A stretch of 35,406 bases of DNA from Pseudomonadota bacterium (GCA_018817515.1 JAHIUD010000008.1:1-35406); one strand, 5' to 3'; positions 9,176 through 18,029 are shown, counted from the stretch's first letter. Translations and numbers: made by a program. Notes: generated from the sequence alone by a model not told the origin.

Positions 9176-9217
9176 GCGTTGAGGCCGCAAGGTCGCTAAC
9201 CGGGGGGACAAGCCGAC

Positions 9218-9388
9218 ATGATCGAACTTTCTTTATGGGTGCTGGGCGCTGTGATCGCCCTCGGACTCGTGGCCTGCCGCCTGGCGCGCAAGCCGAAGAA
9301 GGGGCACGATCTGGAGCTGCTGGACTTCGACTTCGACAAGATCAAGACCTACGAGAAGGACGGGCGCAAGTACCCCTTCTCCTACTAG
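9218..9388 (+). CDS. small (56-residue) single-pass membrane protein, unrecognised
   Basis: ATG at 9218 with a G-rich ribosome site about 9 bases upstream. The product begins MIELSLWVLGAVIALGLVAC, one N-terminal hydrophobic helix. A basic stretch (RLARKPKKG) and an acidic/aromatic tail (ELLDFDFDKIKTYEKDG, ending KYPFSY) follow. The basic patch after the helix suggests the tail is cytoplasmic. A perfect -35 box at proper spacing precedes it, and the neighbouring genes do not explain this coding frame. I do not recognise a family. Its TAG shares a CTAG palindrome with the convergent YihY-family gene's stop. Function unknown. Confidence 0.72.
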   Translation: MIELSLWVLGAVIALGLVACRLARKPKKGHDLELLDFDFDKIKTYEKDGRKYPFSY

Positions 9389-10767
9389 GCCCCGCCCACG
9401 GACAACATCCTCTCCAGCAGCAGCGCTTCCGCGTCCTCGCGCACAAAGTCCGCCAGGGTCACGTTGGCCGCGCTCTCGCGCACGACCTGGCCAAAGGCCT
9501 GAAACAGCGCGTCCACGCGGCCGTCGTCGGCCATGATCACCCCGCACTCGTCACTGCCCCCGCATTCCAGCACCGCCGCCGCCACATCGGCCACGCGGAT
9601 GAGCTCCGGCGACACCGCCAGGCCAAAACCGCGCGCGTCCTCGTCGCCGATCTCCACGGTCATGCCCGCAACGGTCAGGATCCCCAGAGCCTCGGCCAGC
9701 ACATCCTCGGGCAGGCGCAGGTCCTGGACGACGTCGGACAAGGGCTGCGGCGCCAGCCCGGCCTGAAAGCGCCGGGCCAGGTGCGCCAGGGCCAAGAGCG
9801 CCGTCTTTTGACGCGAGAGCGGGCTCATGGCCTCTGAGAGCCCCCGGCGCACGTAGCCGTGCAGGCGCTGGGCGGCAAAGGAGATCTCCGCCCCCAGAAG
9901 CACCAGCACCCAGCTGATGTACAGCCAGATCAGGAACAGCGGGAGCTGGGCGAAGCTGCCATAAATGGCGTTGTACTTGGTGAAGCCGATCTGCCAGTTG
10001 ATGTAGGCCCACTGGGCGGTTTGCCACATGGTGCCGGCGATGACCCCGCCGATGGCCGCGGCCTTGAGCTTGACGCGGGTGTTGGGGATGAAGGCGTAGG
10101 CGAAGGTGAAGCCCGCCCAGACCAGGGCCAGGGAGATGCCCTTGAGCAGCAGCTTTTCCAGCCAGTCGTAGGCGGGGTTGGCGATGAAGGCGTGGACCAC
10201 GCCGGTCTTCTGCATGGCCACGGTGAAACTGGCGGCGATGAGCACCACCAGCGGACAGATGATGATGATCGAGAAGAAGTCAGTGAACTTGCGCCAGTTG
10301 GTGCGACCCTTTTTCACCGCCCAGATGGTGTTGAAGGCGCGCTCCACGTTGCCCACGGTGGTGAACACGGTGAGCAGCAGCGCGCCCACGCCCATCCAGC
10401 CCAGGGTCTTGACGTTGGTGTTGGCGATGTACTGGAGGATCTTGTCCACCACCTCGGCGCGCCCGGCGGAAACGCCCATGAGGAAGTCGCGGAAGAACTC
10501 GGCGTTCTGCAGGCCGAAGCCCTTGGAAATGGAGAAGGCCACGGCCAGGAAGGGCACGATGGACAGGATTGTGGTGAAGGTCAGCGCCGAGGCCCGGATG
10601 ATGCAGTGGTCGGTCAAAAAGCCCGTGACCACCATGTACAGCATGCGCGAGGCGGTGTAGGCGCGACGCCGCCAGAGCTCCAGCCCGGCCAGCTCCGTGC
10701 TCCAGATGTCCTGCCGGAAGTGGCGCGTCACGCTCCCCTTGACGTTGCTCATTCTGCCCTTGGCCAT
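9385..10767 (-). CDS. YihY/virulence factor BrkB family inner-membrane protein
   Basis: A 460-residue protein with about six transmembrane helices in residues 60-297 and the family motifs RASALTFTTILSIVPFLAV, GNVERAFNTIW and the WLYISWVLVLLGAEISF block. Formerly misnamed ribonuclease BN; now regarded as a membrane family of uncertain transport or envelope role. Residues about 300-460 form a soluble C-terminal extension (LARRFQAGLAPQPLSDVVQD onward) that looks like a winged-helix domain, as seen in long family members. ATG at 10767; a second ATG five codons in is possible. It starts 30 bases after the asmA-like stop, so they probably share a transcript. Confidence 0.9.
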   Translation of the reverse strand: MAKGRMSNVKGSVTRHFRQDIWSTELAGLELWRRRAYTASRMLYMVVTGFLTDHCIIRASALTFTTILSIVPFLAVAFSISKGFGLQNAEFFRDFLMGVSAGRAEVVDKILQYIANTNVKTLGWMGVGALLLTVFTTVGNVERAFNTIWAVKKGRTNWRKFTDFFSIIIICPLVVLIAASFTVAMQKTGVVHAFIANPAYDWLEKLLLKGISLALVWAGFTFAYAFIPNTRVKLKAAAIGGVIAGTMWQTAQWAYINWQIGFTKYNAIYGSFAQLPLFLIWLYISWVLVLLGAEISFAAQRLHGYVRRGLSEAMSPLSRQKTALLALAHLARRFQAGLAPQPLSDVVQDLRLPEDVLAEALGILTVAGMTVEIGDEDARGFGLAVSPELIRVADVAAAVLECGGSDECGVIMADDGRVDALFQAFGQVVRESAANVTLADFVREDAEALLLERMLSVGGA

Positions 10768-10797
10768 GCGCTTGTTCGTCCTCGTTCTCCGCCCCGC

Positions 10798-13700
10798 CTA
10801 GAACAGCAGGTCCCGGAAGAATTTTATGGGCTTGAGCGGAATGCCCAGGATTTCCTTGATGGTGTTGGTGATGAGCATGCCGGGCCGGAGGTTCATCTCC
10901 GGGTCCCGCAAACGACCGAAGACCTTGATGGGCACGTCCGGCACGCCCGGCATGTTGGCGTTCAGGTTCATGTTGATGCTATCCTCGGCCACGGAGAAGC
11001 TGCCCCGGCCGGTGACGATGTTGTCCGGGCCCTCCAGGCGGAAGTCCCTGGTCTGGAACACGCCGCCGGACACCGCAAGCTTGGCGCTGGCCGCCCAGAA
11101 GGGCGTGCCCACGCGATGCGCCGCGCCCGGCTGGGGGGTGGCCCCAGGCGGAACAGCCCGCTTCTGCTGCGCGGCCTCGGAGTTGCCTGCGAAGGCGTAC
11201 GACCCGTCCACGATCTTGAACCCGGCCATGCCCTCAAGGGTGCGCAGGTACTCCGTGTCCGTGGCGCCGGTGCCCTCCAGGTCCAGGAACATGTCCGTGC
11301 GGCCGGTGATGTATTCCTTGCCCGCCCAGCCGAGCATGAAGCCCCCGGCCTGGAAGCCCTTGGCCGCCAGGGACAGACGCAGCTTCAGGTCGCGCTGGCC
11401 GGCCTGGGCCTGCACCTCGCCCGTGAGCTCGCCGCCGTAGAAATCGGCAGACAGGGGCTTGATGGTCAGCGCGCCGCCCTTGGCCAAGACCGTGGCCTTG
11501 AGCCGCCGCGTGGTCAGCCCGTGGAACTTGAGGCTGCGGAAGCTGACGGTTCCATCCAGGGCCAGGTCGCGCAGCTCTTCCACGGGCAGATCCTCCGGCG
11601 CGGGGCGCTGCTCGTTTCTGGCCGAGCCCCTGACCACAGGCTCCGGCAGGGTCCGGTAGCGGTCCATGTCCAGGGCGCCCGCCTGCAAGGCGAAGCTCTG
11701 CCTGGGCGCGTCGAAATCCGCCACGGCGTAGCTGCCGCGCACGCTGGTGTCGTCCACCTGGGCGTTGAGGTTGACCAGCTGCACGCCCTTGGCGCTGAAG
11801 GAATAGTCCGCCTCGCCCGTGATGCGGGACATGACCTTGCGGTCAGAGGGCTTGAGCGGTTTCATGTCCAGGGCCGCGAACACGCGCTTGGGGTCGCCAT
11901 CCAGGCAGCGCACGTGCCCGGCCAGGCTGTAGTTCGAACCCAGGATCTGCGTTCCGGCAAGGCTGCCCGAGAGGTTCAGGCCGCAGGCCTGCGCCGTGGC
12001 GCTCTGCAGGCTCAAGGTCTGGGTGGAGAAATCCGCGCCGCCCCTGCCCGCGAAGCTGGCCTCGTTCTCACGCTTGGGCAAGAACCAGCCCTTGAGCCGC
12101 CCGGACACGCTCAGGTTGGTCAGGGCGTGCCCGCCGCGCTGGCCGGGGCGCACCAGGGTCGAGAACTTCGCGCCCAGGTTCAGCACGGGTTTGGTGCCCA
12201 CCGCGATGAGCGAGCCGTCGGCCTGCATGGCCCACTCGCCGTTTCCCGCCGGGGCCGGGGCGAACTTGGCCTGGCCCAGGAAGGACGAGAAGGCCATGCT
12301 GCCGCCTTTGACCGCAGGCTTGCCCGGAGACGCGGCCTTGCCCCAGTCCAGGCTGCCCGAACCGATGTTCAGGAAGGCTTCGCCCGTGGCCCGGCGCAGC
12401 ACCCGCGCGACCTTTTCCGTGGGGGCCACTGGCGCCTTGCGCACCTCGGCCCGCAGGCGCAGGTCCGTCCTTCCGCTCAGACCATTCTGGCCGCTCACGC
12501 CGCTGTCCGAATTGCCCAGCCAGGACACCAGGCGCGCATCCGCGCCATCCAGACGCATGGACCCGCCTAGGCCCAGCACCGGATTTTCCGGCGTTCCGGC
12601 GAAAACCGCCGCCAGGTCCGCCGCGAACTGCCCGCCCTGGGCCTTGGCGGGCTTGAGCAGCGCCTTGTGGGCTCCGCCGGAAGCGCTCCATTCAAACTCC
12701 GCGCCCTGGGCCGTGACGCCTGCAAGCTTCAGCGTCTCCGCGCGGAGGCTGCCCTTGCCCGCCACATCGCGCAGGTAGGCCAGGGGCAGATCGCCCACCA
12801 GCAGGGGTTTGCCCGTGGCGTTGGAGTTCAGCGCGGCGGAGTAGGCGTCCACGTCCAGGCGGTCCATGGCGAAATCGAAATCCAGGCCCGGCTTGTCGCC
12901 AAAGCCCAGGCGCAGCTTGCCCCGAACGCGCGCGCCGTCCAGTTTGAGCGCCTCCTCGGGCCTGGTCGCATTGCTGGTGAAGGTCATCTCGTCCTCGTTG
13001 GCGAAGAGGTCGATGGCGCCCTCGGCGTGGTTCAACACGGCCTGAGACTCCGGCGGCAAAGCGTTCGGGAAATAGGCGTTGATGACCCTGCGCGGGCTGA
13101 CGCGCGTGGCCGCGACGTGGCCGCGCATCTCGAAGCGGTCCAGGAAATCCACAAAGGTCAGCTCGCCCGCCAGGTCCGCCCCCAGGACCTTGATGCGCAG
13201 GGCTGACAGGTGCAGGTTGCGCTCGCCCTCCCCCTCCAGGCTCAGGTTGGCGGAGGCCGCTGCCCAGCGTTCCGATTCCGGCAGGAAGGTGCCGCCCACC
13301 TCGCCCTGGGCCACGGTCTCGCTGAAGCTGACGCGGCCCTTGACCTCGTCCCAGTGCATCTTGCCGGTGACTTCCAGGCGGCTGTCCAGGCCGGGCCGGG
13401 GCCAGTAGAAGGCGCAGTTCAGGGCAAAGGCCAGGGGCGTGCCGACCTCGATGCGGCCGGTGTTGAGGCTGAGTTTGGAGAGCACGTAGGACTGGTTGCG
13501 CTTGTCGTCCACCAGGGTGGCCTTGCCACCGGCGATGCGCACGCCCCGGATGACGACCTTGCGGAAATGGGTGTCCGTGGCCCCCAGGGCGTTCTCGCTG
13601 TCGTGGACGCGCTTGACCAGCGGCTCCCAGTTGCCCAGGCCCTGGGCGTCGATGCGCAGGGACACCTCGGCGTCGGTGAACTCCACCATGTCCAGCGACA

Positions 13701-14016
13701 GGCGGCGCATGAAGAGCGGCAGGACGCGGATGCGCGCCGAGAGGGACTTGGCCGTGAGCATGGGCTCCGGGCCGAAGCCGGGGGCGTTGCCCAGGGTGAC
13801 GTCACGCGCGTAGAGCCCGAGCCAGGGAAAAACGCTGATGCCAAGCTCACCGCCCAGGCTGACGCTCTGGCCGGTGGTGTCTTGCAGGAGCCGGGCGAAC
13901 TCGGTGCGGAACTCCGGGGTGCTCATGTAGTGCGAGACCCAAAGCAGCCCCCCCCCTGTGAGGAGCAGAAGCGCGGTCAGGCCGCCCAGGAGGAGGAGCA
14001 GGAGTTTCCGGCGCAT
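10798..14016 (-). CDS. AsmA-family envelope protein
   Basis: A 1072-residue protein: a short basic N-terminus and one transmembrane helix (LLLLLLGGLTALLLLTGGGL), then a very long periplasmic beta-rich region. The opening VSLGGELGISVFPWLGLYARDVTLGNAPGFG is the AsmA N-terminal signature, and the last 250 residues match the AsmA-like C-terminal domain. Relatives (AsmA, TamB, YhdP) are bridge-like proteins that move phospholipids between membranes or assist outer-membrane assembly, which fits the lipid A and Bam genes upstream. ATG at 14016 has a modest GGCGGG ahead. The 169-base gap to lpxI holds an unusual G/T-rich tract. Confidence 0.92.
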   Translation of the reverse strand: MRRKLLLLLLGGLTALLLLTGGGLLWVSHYMSTPEFRTEFARLLQDTTGQSVSLGGELGISVFPWLGLYARDVTLGNAPGFGPEPMLTAKSLSARIRVLPLFMRRLSLDMVEFTDAEVSLRIDAQGLGNWEPLVKRVHDSENALGATDTHFRKVVIRGVRIAGGKATLVDDKRNQSYVLSKLSLNTGRIEVGTPLAFALNCAFYWPRPGLDSRLEVTGKMHWDEVKGRVSFSETVAQGEVGGTFLPESERWAAASANLSLEGEGERNLHLSALRIKVLGADLAGELTFVDFLDRFEMRGHVAATRVSPRRVINAYFPNALPPESQAVLNHAEGAIDLFANEDEMTFTSNATRPEEALKLDGARVRGKLRLGFGDKPGLDFDFAMDRLDVDAYSAALNSNATGKPLLVGDLPLAYLRDVAGKGSLRAETLKLAGVTAQGAEFEWSASGGAHKALLKPAKAQGGQFAADLAAVFAGTPENPVLGLGGSMRLDGADARLVSWLGNSDSGVSGQNGLSGRTDLRLRAEVRKAPVAPTEKVARVLRRATGEAFLNIGSGSLDWGKAASPGKPAVKGGSMAFSSFLGQAKFAPAPAGNGEWAMQADGSLIAVGTKPVLNLGAKFSTLVRPGQRGGHALTNLSVSGRLKGWFLPKRENEASFAGRGGADFSTQTLSLQSATAQACGLNLSGSLAGTQILGSNYSLAGHVRCLDGDPKRVFAALDMKPLKPSDRKVMSRITGEADYSFSAKGVQLVNLNAQVDDTSVRGSYAVADFDAPRQSFALQAGALDMDRYRTLPEPVVRGSARNEQRPAPEDLPVEELRDLALDGTVSFRSLKFHGLTTRRLKATVLAKGGALTIKPLSADFYGGELTGEVQAQAGQRDLKLRLSLAAKGFQAGGFMLGWAGKEYITGRTDMFLDLEGTGATDTEYLRTLEGMAGFKIVDGSYAFAGNSEAAQQKRAVPPGATPQPGAAHRVGTPFWAASAKLAVSGGVFQTRDFRLEGPDNIVTGRGSFSVAEDSINMNLNANMPGVPDVPIKVFGRLRDPEMNLRPGMLITNTIKEILGIPLKPIKFFRDLLF

Positions 14017-14045
14017 GAAGCGAGCCCGCCTTGAGCCGTGGCTAC

Positions 14046-14112
14046 GGTTTTTGTGTGCTGTTGTCGGTTATGGTTGCGATTGCCGGTTGCGGTTGTCAGT
14101 TGTCGATTGCGG
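14046..14112. repeat. G/T-rich degenerate short-repeat tract
   Basis: On the plus strand this stretch is built from variants of GGTTGC, GGTTGT and CGATTGC, with almost all C and A residues at fixed spacing. On the minus strand (the transcribed direction of the asmA-like gene leader) it reads as repeated CAACCG/CAATCG. It lies in the gap between lpxI and the asmA-like gene. No gene or clear promoter was found in it. Confidence 0.5.
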
Positions 14113-14185
14113 CGGGGAAAGCCGACCGCACAACGGATATAGCGGGTTTGCCCCGCCCCGGCAAGGACGCCCGGTCGGCAGCAGC

Positions 14186-15079
14186 CTAGGGAGCGATCAC
14201 CAGCCTGGCGCAGCCGGGCTCATGCCGCCCGAGGTCTTCCAGCCCGATATCCTCAAGCCCGATATCCTCAAGCCCGACAATGGCGATGCCCGCCTTGTCC
14301 GCAAAGGCCACGGTGGACTCCAGGTCGAAGAACAGGCTTTTGCCCGCCTCCACGCCCAGGCAGGTGGCCTTGCCCTCGGCCATGCGCCGCACGGTGTCCA
14401 GGCCCACGCTCGGCAGGTCCACGCGCTCCTCCTGGCCGGGCTTGACCACCTTGACCACCACGCAGCCTGCCCCGCCGAGCTCGCAGCCGCGCCGGATGGC
14501 CGCGTCCGTGCCCTCCAGGGCCTCCACGGCGGCCACGATGCCCTCGCGCAGGACCACGCACTGGCCGATGTCGAGCCGGCCCAGTTCGCGGGCCATGGCG
14601 GCCCCGGCGCGCAGGTCGGCCCATTCGCGCTCGTCCGGGGCGCGCCTGGTGAGCACGCCCGGCGGAGACATGAGTCCGGGTGCATAGGTCTGGGGCGGCA
14701 GGACCTGGATGCCCTCACTCTCCAGCAGGGTCGTGAAGGCGCGCAGGATGGCGTCGTCGCCCTTGCCCTTGAGCGCGAAGATGAGCTTCACGGCGCGGGC
14801 GTCCAGATGGCGGATGTCCATGACTCCGGGCTTGTTGATGGCTCCGGCCATCATGGCCTCCTCCACCTGGTTCTGCTTGAAGAAATCGATGAGTTTGTTG
14901 ACCTGGCCGAGCTTGAGCTCGCGGTAGACGTCGGCCAGGGGATAGACTTCGGGGTTGGTGTGGCCCGTGAACCCGGCCACCACCAGGCGGTGCCCGGCGT
15001 CCTTGATGCCGCGCGCCACCAGCACCGGGAACTGGCGTCCCCCGCTGATGAGTCCCACGGTCTTGACGCCTTGGCTCAT
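14186..15079 (-). CDS. lpxI: UDP-2,3-diacylglucosamine diphosphatase LpxI
   Basis: A 297-residue enzyme of lipid A synthesis that hydrolyses UDP-2,3-diacylglucosamine to lipid X and UMP; it replaces LpxH in alpha- and deltaproteobacteria. The DUF1009/LpxI blocks are clear: VGLISGGRQFPVLVARG, then AGAINKPGVMDIRHLD, then RRGCELGGAGCVVVKV. The ATG at 15079 follows GGGGGAG. Near the C-terminus a 15-bp DNA duplication gives GLEDIGLEDIGLEDL, one extra copy of a five-residue unit. It is the last lipid A gene of the run; a 104-base gap separates it from lpxA. Confidence 0.95.
   Translation of the reverse strand: MSQGVKTVGLISGGRQFPVLVARGIKDAGHRLVVAGFTGHTNPEVYPLADVYRELKLGQVNKLIDFFKQNQVEEAMMAGAINKPGVMDIRHLDARAVKLIFALKGKGDDAILRAFTTLLESEGIQVLPPQTYAPGLMSPPGVLTRRAPDEREWADLRAGAAMARELGRLDIGQCVVLREGIVAAVEALEGTDAAIRRGCELGGAGCVVVKVVKPGQEERVDLPSVGLDTVRRMAEGKATCLGVEAGKSLFFDLESTVAFADKAGIAIVGLEDIGLEDIGLEDLGRHEPGCARLVIAP
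14243..14272. repeat. 15-bp perfect tandem duplication inside lpxI
   Basis: CCCGATATCCTCAAG at 14243-14257 is repeated exactly at 14258-14272. In the minus-strand lpxI frame it adds five residues (GLEDI) near the C-terminus without shifting the frame. Confidence 0.97.
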
Positions 15080-15183
15080 AACTCCCCCTGCGCGGCTGCG
15101 GCCTCAGGCAAGGGGCCGCGCACCCCGGCTCGCTTCGTGACCGCTTCGTCGAGCAGCTACTCGGCGCCGCCCTGTCCGTGCAA

Positions 15184-15993
15184 TTAATCGTCCCCGTTGG
15201 TACTCTTGCCGGCGTCGCTGGTGATGCCGCGCACAGTGCCGCGCACGAACTCCACCAGCCGCTCCACCTCGGGCACGCCCGGCAGCTCTTCCAGGGCCTT
15301 GTTCAGGGCCTCGTCGCGCATGAGGCCGGAGCGGAAGATGATGCGGTAGGCCTTCTTGATGGCTCCGATGGTGGCGCTGGAGAAGCCCTTGCGCTTGAGC
15401 CCGATGATGTTCGGGCCATAGAGCTTGGCCCGGGTGCCCTGGGCCAGCATGTAGGGCGGCACGTCGTTGCTGTAGCCGGAGAGCCCGCCCAGAAAGGCGT
15501 ACTCGCCGATGCGCGCGAACTGCTGCACGGCCGCCATGCCCGAGACGATGGTGTGGTCGCCGATGTCCACGTGCCCGGCCATGCTCACCGCGTTGGCCAC
15601 GATGACGTGGTCGCCGATGCGGCAGTCGTGGGCCACGTGGGCATAGGCCATGAACAGGCAGTGCGAGCCCACGATGGTCTCGCCGTGGCCCTGGGGCGTG
15701 CCCCGGTGCACGGTGACGTACTCGCGGAAATGGTTGCTCTCGCCGATGCGCACCCAGGTCTCCTCACCCTTGAAGCCCAGGTGCTGGGGGGCGTCGCCGA
15801 TGCAGGCGTAGGAGTGGACGTGGTTGCCCGGCCCCATGCTCGTGTAGTTCTTGACCTGGGAGAAGGCGTCAAGGATGCTGCCGTCGCCGATGACGACCTT
15901 TTCCTCGATGACGCAGTAGGGGCCGACGGTGACGTCGGCCCCGAGCGTGGCGCCGGGATGAACCACCGCGGTGGCGTGAATCTCTGTGGGCAC
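15184..15993 (-). CDS. lpxA: UDP-N-acetylglucosamine acyltransferase LpxA
   Basis: A 269-residue left-handed beta-helix acyltransferase catalysing the first step of lipid A synthesis. Hexapeptide repeats fill residues 5-185. The catalytic His (122) lies in AYAHVAHDC, and the C-terminal helical domain carries GLKRKGFSSATIGAIKKAYRI. The GTG at 15993 shares one base with the fabZ stop (TAGTG) and has AAGGGG upstream at good spacing, so I reject longer open-frame starts. Length agrees with the family (262 in E. coli). Confidence 0.97.
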   Translation of the reverse strand: MPTEIHATAVVHPGATLGADVTVGPYCVIEEKVVIGDGSILDAFSQVKNYTSMGPGNHVHSYACIGDAPQHLGFKGEETWVRIGESNHFREYVTVHRGTPQGHGETIVGSHCLFMAYAHVAHDCRIGDHVIVANAVSMAGHVDIGDHTIVSGMAAVQQFARIGEYAFLGGLSGYSNDVPPYMLAQGTRAKLYGPNIIGLKRKGFSSATIGAIKKAYRIIFRSGLMRDEALNKALEELPGVPEVERLVEFVRGTVRGITSDAGKSTNGDD

Positions 15994-16457
15994 TACATTT
16001 TCCCCTTGTCCACAACGGCGGCGGTGAAGATGCCCTCGGCCACGAGGTCGCCGTCCACGGTGGCGCGGCCCTGCATCTTCCAAATGTTCATCTTGTGCCG
16101 GATGACGCTGGCCTCCAGATTCAGGCGGTCGCCGGGAACCACGGGGCGGCGGATCTTGACCGCGTCGATGCCGGTGAAGAGAAACAGCTTGTCCGTAGAA
16201 TCGGCGCCCATGGTCTTGACCACGAAGATGCCTCCGGCCTGGGCCAGGGCCTCAAGGATGAGCACGCCGGGCATGATGGGCTGGCCGGGGAAATGGCCCT
16301 GAAAGAAACCCTCGTTGAAGGTCACGTTCTTGTAGGCCGTGATGCCCACGCCGGAATCGAAGGTGACCACGCGGTCCACCAGCAGGAAGGGGTAGCGGTG
16401 CGGCAGCATCTCCATGATGCTGCGGATGTCATCGACAAAAGCCGGGGCGCTGCTCAT
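15993..16457 (-). CDS. fabZ: 3-hydroxyacyl-ACP dehydratase FabZ
   Basis: A 154-residue hot-dog-fold dehydratase that converts 3-hydroxyacyl-ACP to enoyl-ACP and competes with LpxA for its substrate. Motifs: MLPHRYPFLLVDRV near the N-terminus, then FFQGHFPGQPIMPGVLILEA with the catalytic His55 and Glu69. The ATG at 16457 overlaps the lpxD stop (ATGA) and has AAGGAG upstream. Sandwiched between lpxD and lpxA, the standard arrangement. Confidence 0.97.
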   Translation of the reverse strand: MSSAPAFVDDIRSIMEMLPHRYPFLLVDRVVTFDSGVGITAYKNVTFNEGFFQGHFPGQPIMPGVLILEALAQAGGIFVVKTMGADSTDKLFLFTGIDAVKIRRPVVPGDRLNLEASVIRHKMNIWKMQGRATVDGDLVAEGIFTAAVVDKGKM

Positions 16458-17476
16458 TCCTGATTCTCCTTGTCGTCTGTCCCTGTGGCCTTCTCCAGCC
16501 GCCGCACGCGTCGCATGAGCTCCGGGAGTCTGGGCAAAATTTTGGCGACCTTCAAGTAGGTCGTGATGTCCATGCTGGGCGAGCCGCCAGCCAGGGAGCC
16601 GGGCGGCAGATCCTCGCCCACGCCGCTCTGCGCGGACACCTGAACGCCGTCGCCCAGGCTGATGTTGTCGCGCACGCCCACCTGCCCCGCCAGCACGACG
16701 CCGTTGCCAAGCTTGGCGCTGCCCGCGATGCCCGCCTGGGCGATGATCAGGCAATGCTTGCCGATCTGCACATTGTGCGCGATCTGGGCCAGGTTGTCGA
16801 TCTTGGTGCCGTCGCCGATGCGGGTCGCATCCAGGGCGGCGCGGTCCACGGTGGCGTTGGCCCCGATCTCCACGTCGTTGCCGACGACCACCACGCCCAC
16901 TTGCGGAACCTTCACGTGGCCAGCCGGGCTCTGGGCGTAGCCGTAGCCATCGCTGCCGAGAACCGTGCCGGCGTGGATGATCACGCGGTCGCCCAGCACC
17001 GTTGCGGCCATGAGCACGCTGTTGGGGTACAAAGTGCAGTCCTGGCCGACCACGCAGTCCTCCCCCACATAGACGCCGGGAAAGAGCGTCGTGCCCTGGC
17101 CCACCGTTGCCCGCGCGCCCACAAAGGCGAAGGGGTACACGGTGACGCCCTGGGCGAGCACGGCCTCGGGGTGGACATAGGCCTGCGGGCTCACACCCGT
17201 AAGGCAGCCCTGAGGCCTGGCAAAAAGCGCCACCACGCGAGCCCAGTCGAGCTTGACGTTTTTGCTCAACAGGCAGGTGCGCCCCTCTTGGGCGAACTTT
17301 TCCTCACACAGCACAGCGCCCGCCCGGCTTTGCGCAAGCTCCGGCAGGTGCTTGCGGTTCAGCAGGGGGGCGAGCTCAGCGGGCCCGGCAAGGACCAGCG
17401 TGTTCACTGCGCTAATCTCAAAGTCGTGGCCGGAGAAGGTCAACCCGACCTTTCCGGCCACTTCGGACACACGCAT
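16454..17476 (-). CDS. lpxD: UDP-3-O-(3-hydroxyacyl)glucosamine N-acyltransferase LpxD
   Basis: A 340-residue acyltransferase for the third step of lipid A synthesis. An N-terminal uridine-binding domain (1-95) is followed by hexapeptide left-handed beta-helix repeats, with the catalytic His234 in NLAQIAHNVQIG, and a C-terminal helix. I chose ATG at 17476 (MRVSEVAGKVGL). An in-frame TTG two codons earlier lies too close to the GGAG ribosome site, which is correctly spaced for the ATG. It follows the ompH stop by 16 bases and overlaps fabZ. Confidence 0.96.
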   Translation of the reverse strand: MRVSEVAGKVGLTFSGHDFEISAVNTLVLAGPAELAPLLNRKHLPELAQSRAGAVLCEEKFAQEGRTCLLSKNVKLDWARVVALFARPQGCLTGVSPQAYVHPEAVLAQGVTVYPFAFVGARATVGQGTTLFPGVYVGEDCVVGQDCTLYPNSVLMAATVLGDRVIIHAGTVLGSDGYGYAQSPAGHVKVPQVGVVVVGNDVEIGANATVDRAALDATRIGDGTKIDNLAQIAHNVQIGKHCLIIAQAGIAGSAKLGNGVVLAGQVGVRDNISLGDGVQVSAQSGVGEDLPPGSLAGGSPSMDITTYLKVAKILPRLPELMRRVRRLEKATGTDDKENQE

Positions 17477-17492
17477 CGTCAAACTCCGGCTT

Positions 17493-18029
17493 TTACTTGG
17501 CGGGCCGCTTGTGCCAAGCCTTGTTCAGCTCGAGGGTCACAGTCTTGGTGATGTCGCTGGCAGGCTCGACGTAGTAGGTGATGCCGGGCACCTTGGCCAG
17601 AAGCAGGGTCACGCCGTTCTTGGCGCAGTAGTCGCGCACGACTTCGCCCAGCACGCGCTCGATCTCGGCGAGCTTGGTGTTCTGCTCGCGGTTGACCGCA
17701 CTCTGGAACCGACGCATGTTCTCGGTGAGCTCGAATTCCTTGCGGCGAAGCTCACGCTCCTTGTCCTGCCGGGCATCCGGGGCAAGGCCGAAGGCCTGCT
17801 TCTGGAAGTTCTCCTGCAGCTTGATGAAATCCTTGCGCTCCCGCTCGATCTTGTCGCTCTCGGGCTTCAGCTTGGCCTCAAGCTGCTTGAGGGCCTCGGC
17901 GCCGGGCTCGGAGTTCTTCACGGCCTCGTTGGGGTCAAACGCGGCGATCTTGACCGCTCCGGCTCCGGCGGCAAAGGCCACAGACTGAAGCAGGAACAGG
18001 AAGGTGGCAAGGGCCAGAAACTTACGCAT
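17493..18029 (-). CDS. OmpH/Skp-family periplasmic chaperone
   Basis: A 178-residue periplasmic protein: signal peptide MRKFLALATFLFLLQSVAFA, then a long charged coiled-coil hairpin (about residues 45-130, rich in K/E/R/Q) and a C-terminal return to beta structure. This is the Skp architecture, a trimeric holdase that carries unfolded outer-membrane proteins to the Bam complex. It lies directly between bamA and lpxD, as in many proteobacteria. ATG at 18029 has AAGGAG upstream; an in-frame upstream ATG at 18047 would spoil the signal peptide. Confidence 0.92.
   Translation of the reverse strand: MRKFLALATFLFLLQSVAFAAGAGAVKIAAFDPNEAVKNSEPGAEALKQLEAKLKPESDKIERERKDFIKLQENFQKQAFGLAPDARQDKERELRRKEFELTENMRRFQSAVNREQNTKLAEIERVLGEVVRDYCAKNGVTLLLAKVPGITYYVEPASDITKTVTLELNKAWHKRPAK

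Noticed and set aside
9385-10767. Ribonuclease BN
   Set aside because: The old name for this membrane family is a misassignment; the protein has transmembrane helices and no nuclease motif.
9859-12570. A 903-residue plus-strand frame opposite the YihY- and AsmA-family genes
   Set aside because: Low-complexity A/G/R/H/Q-rich translation without motifs, spanning two real genes on the other strand.
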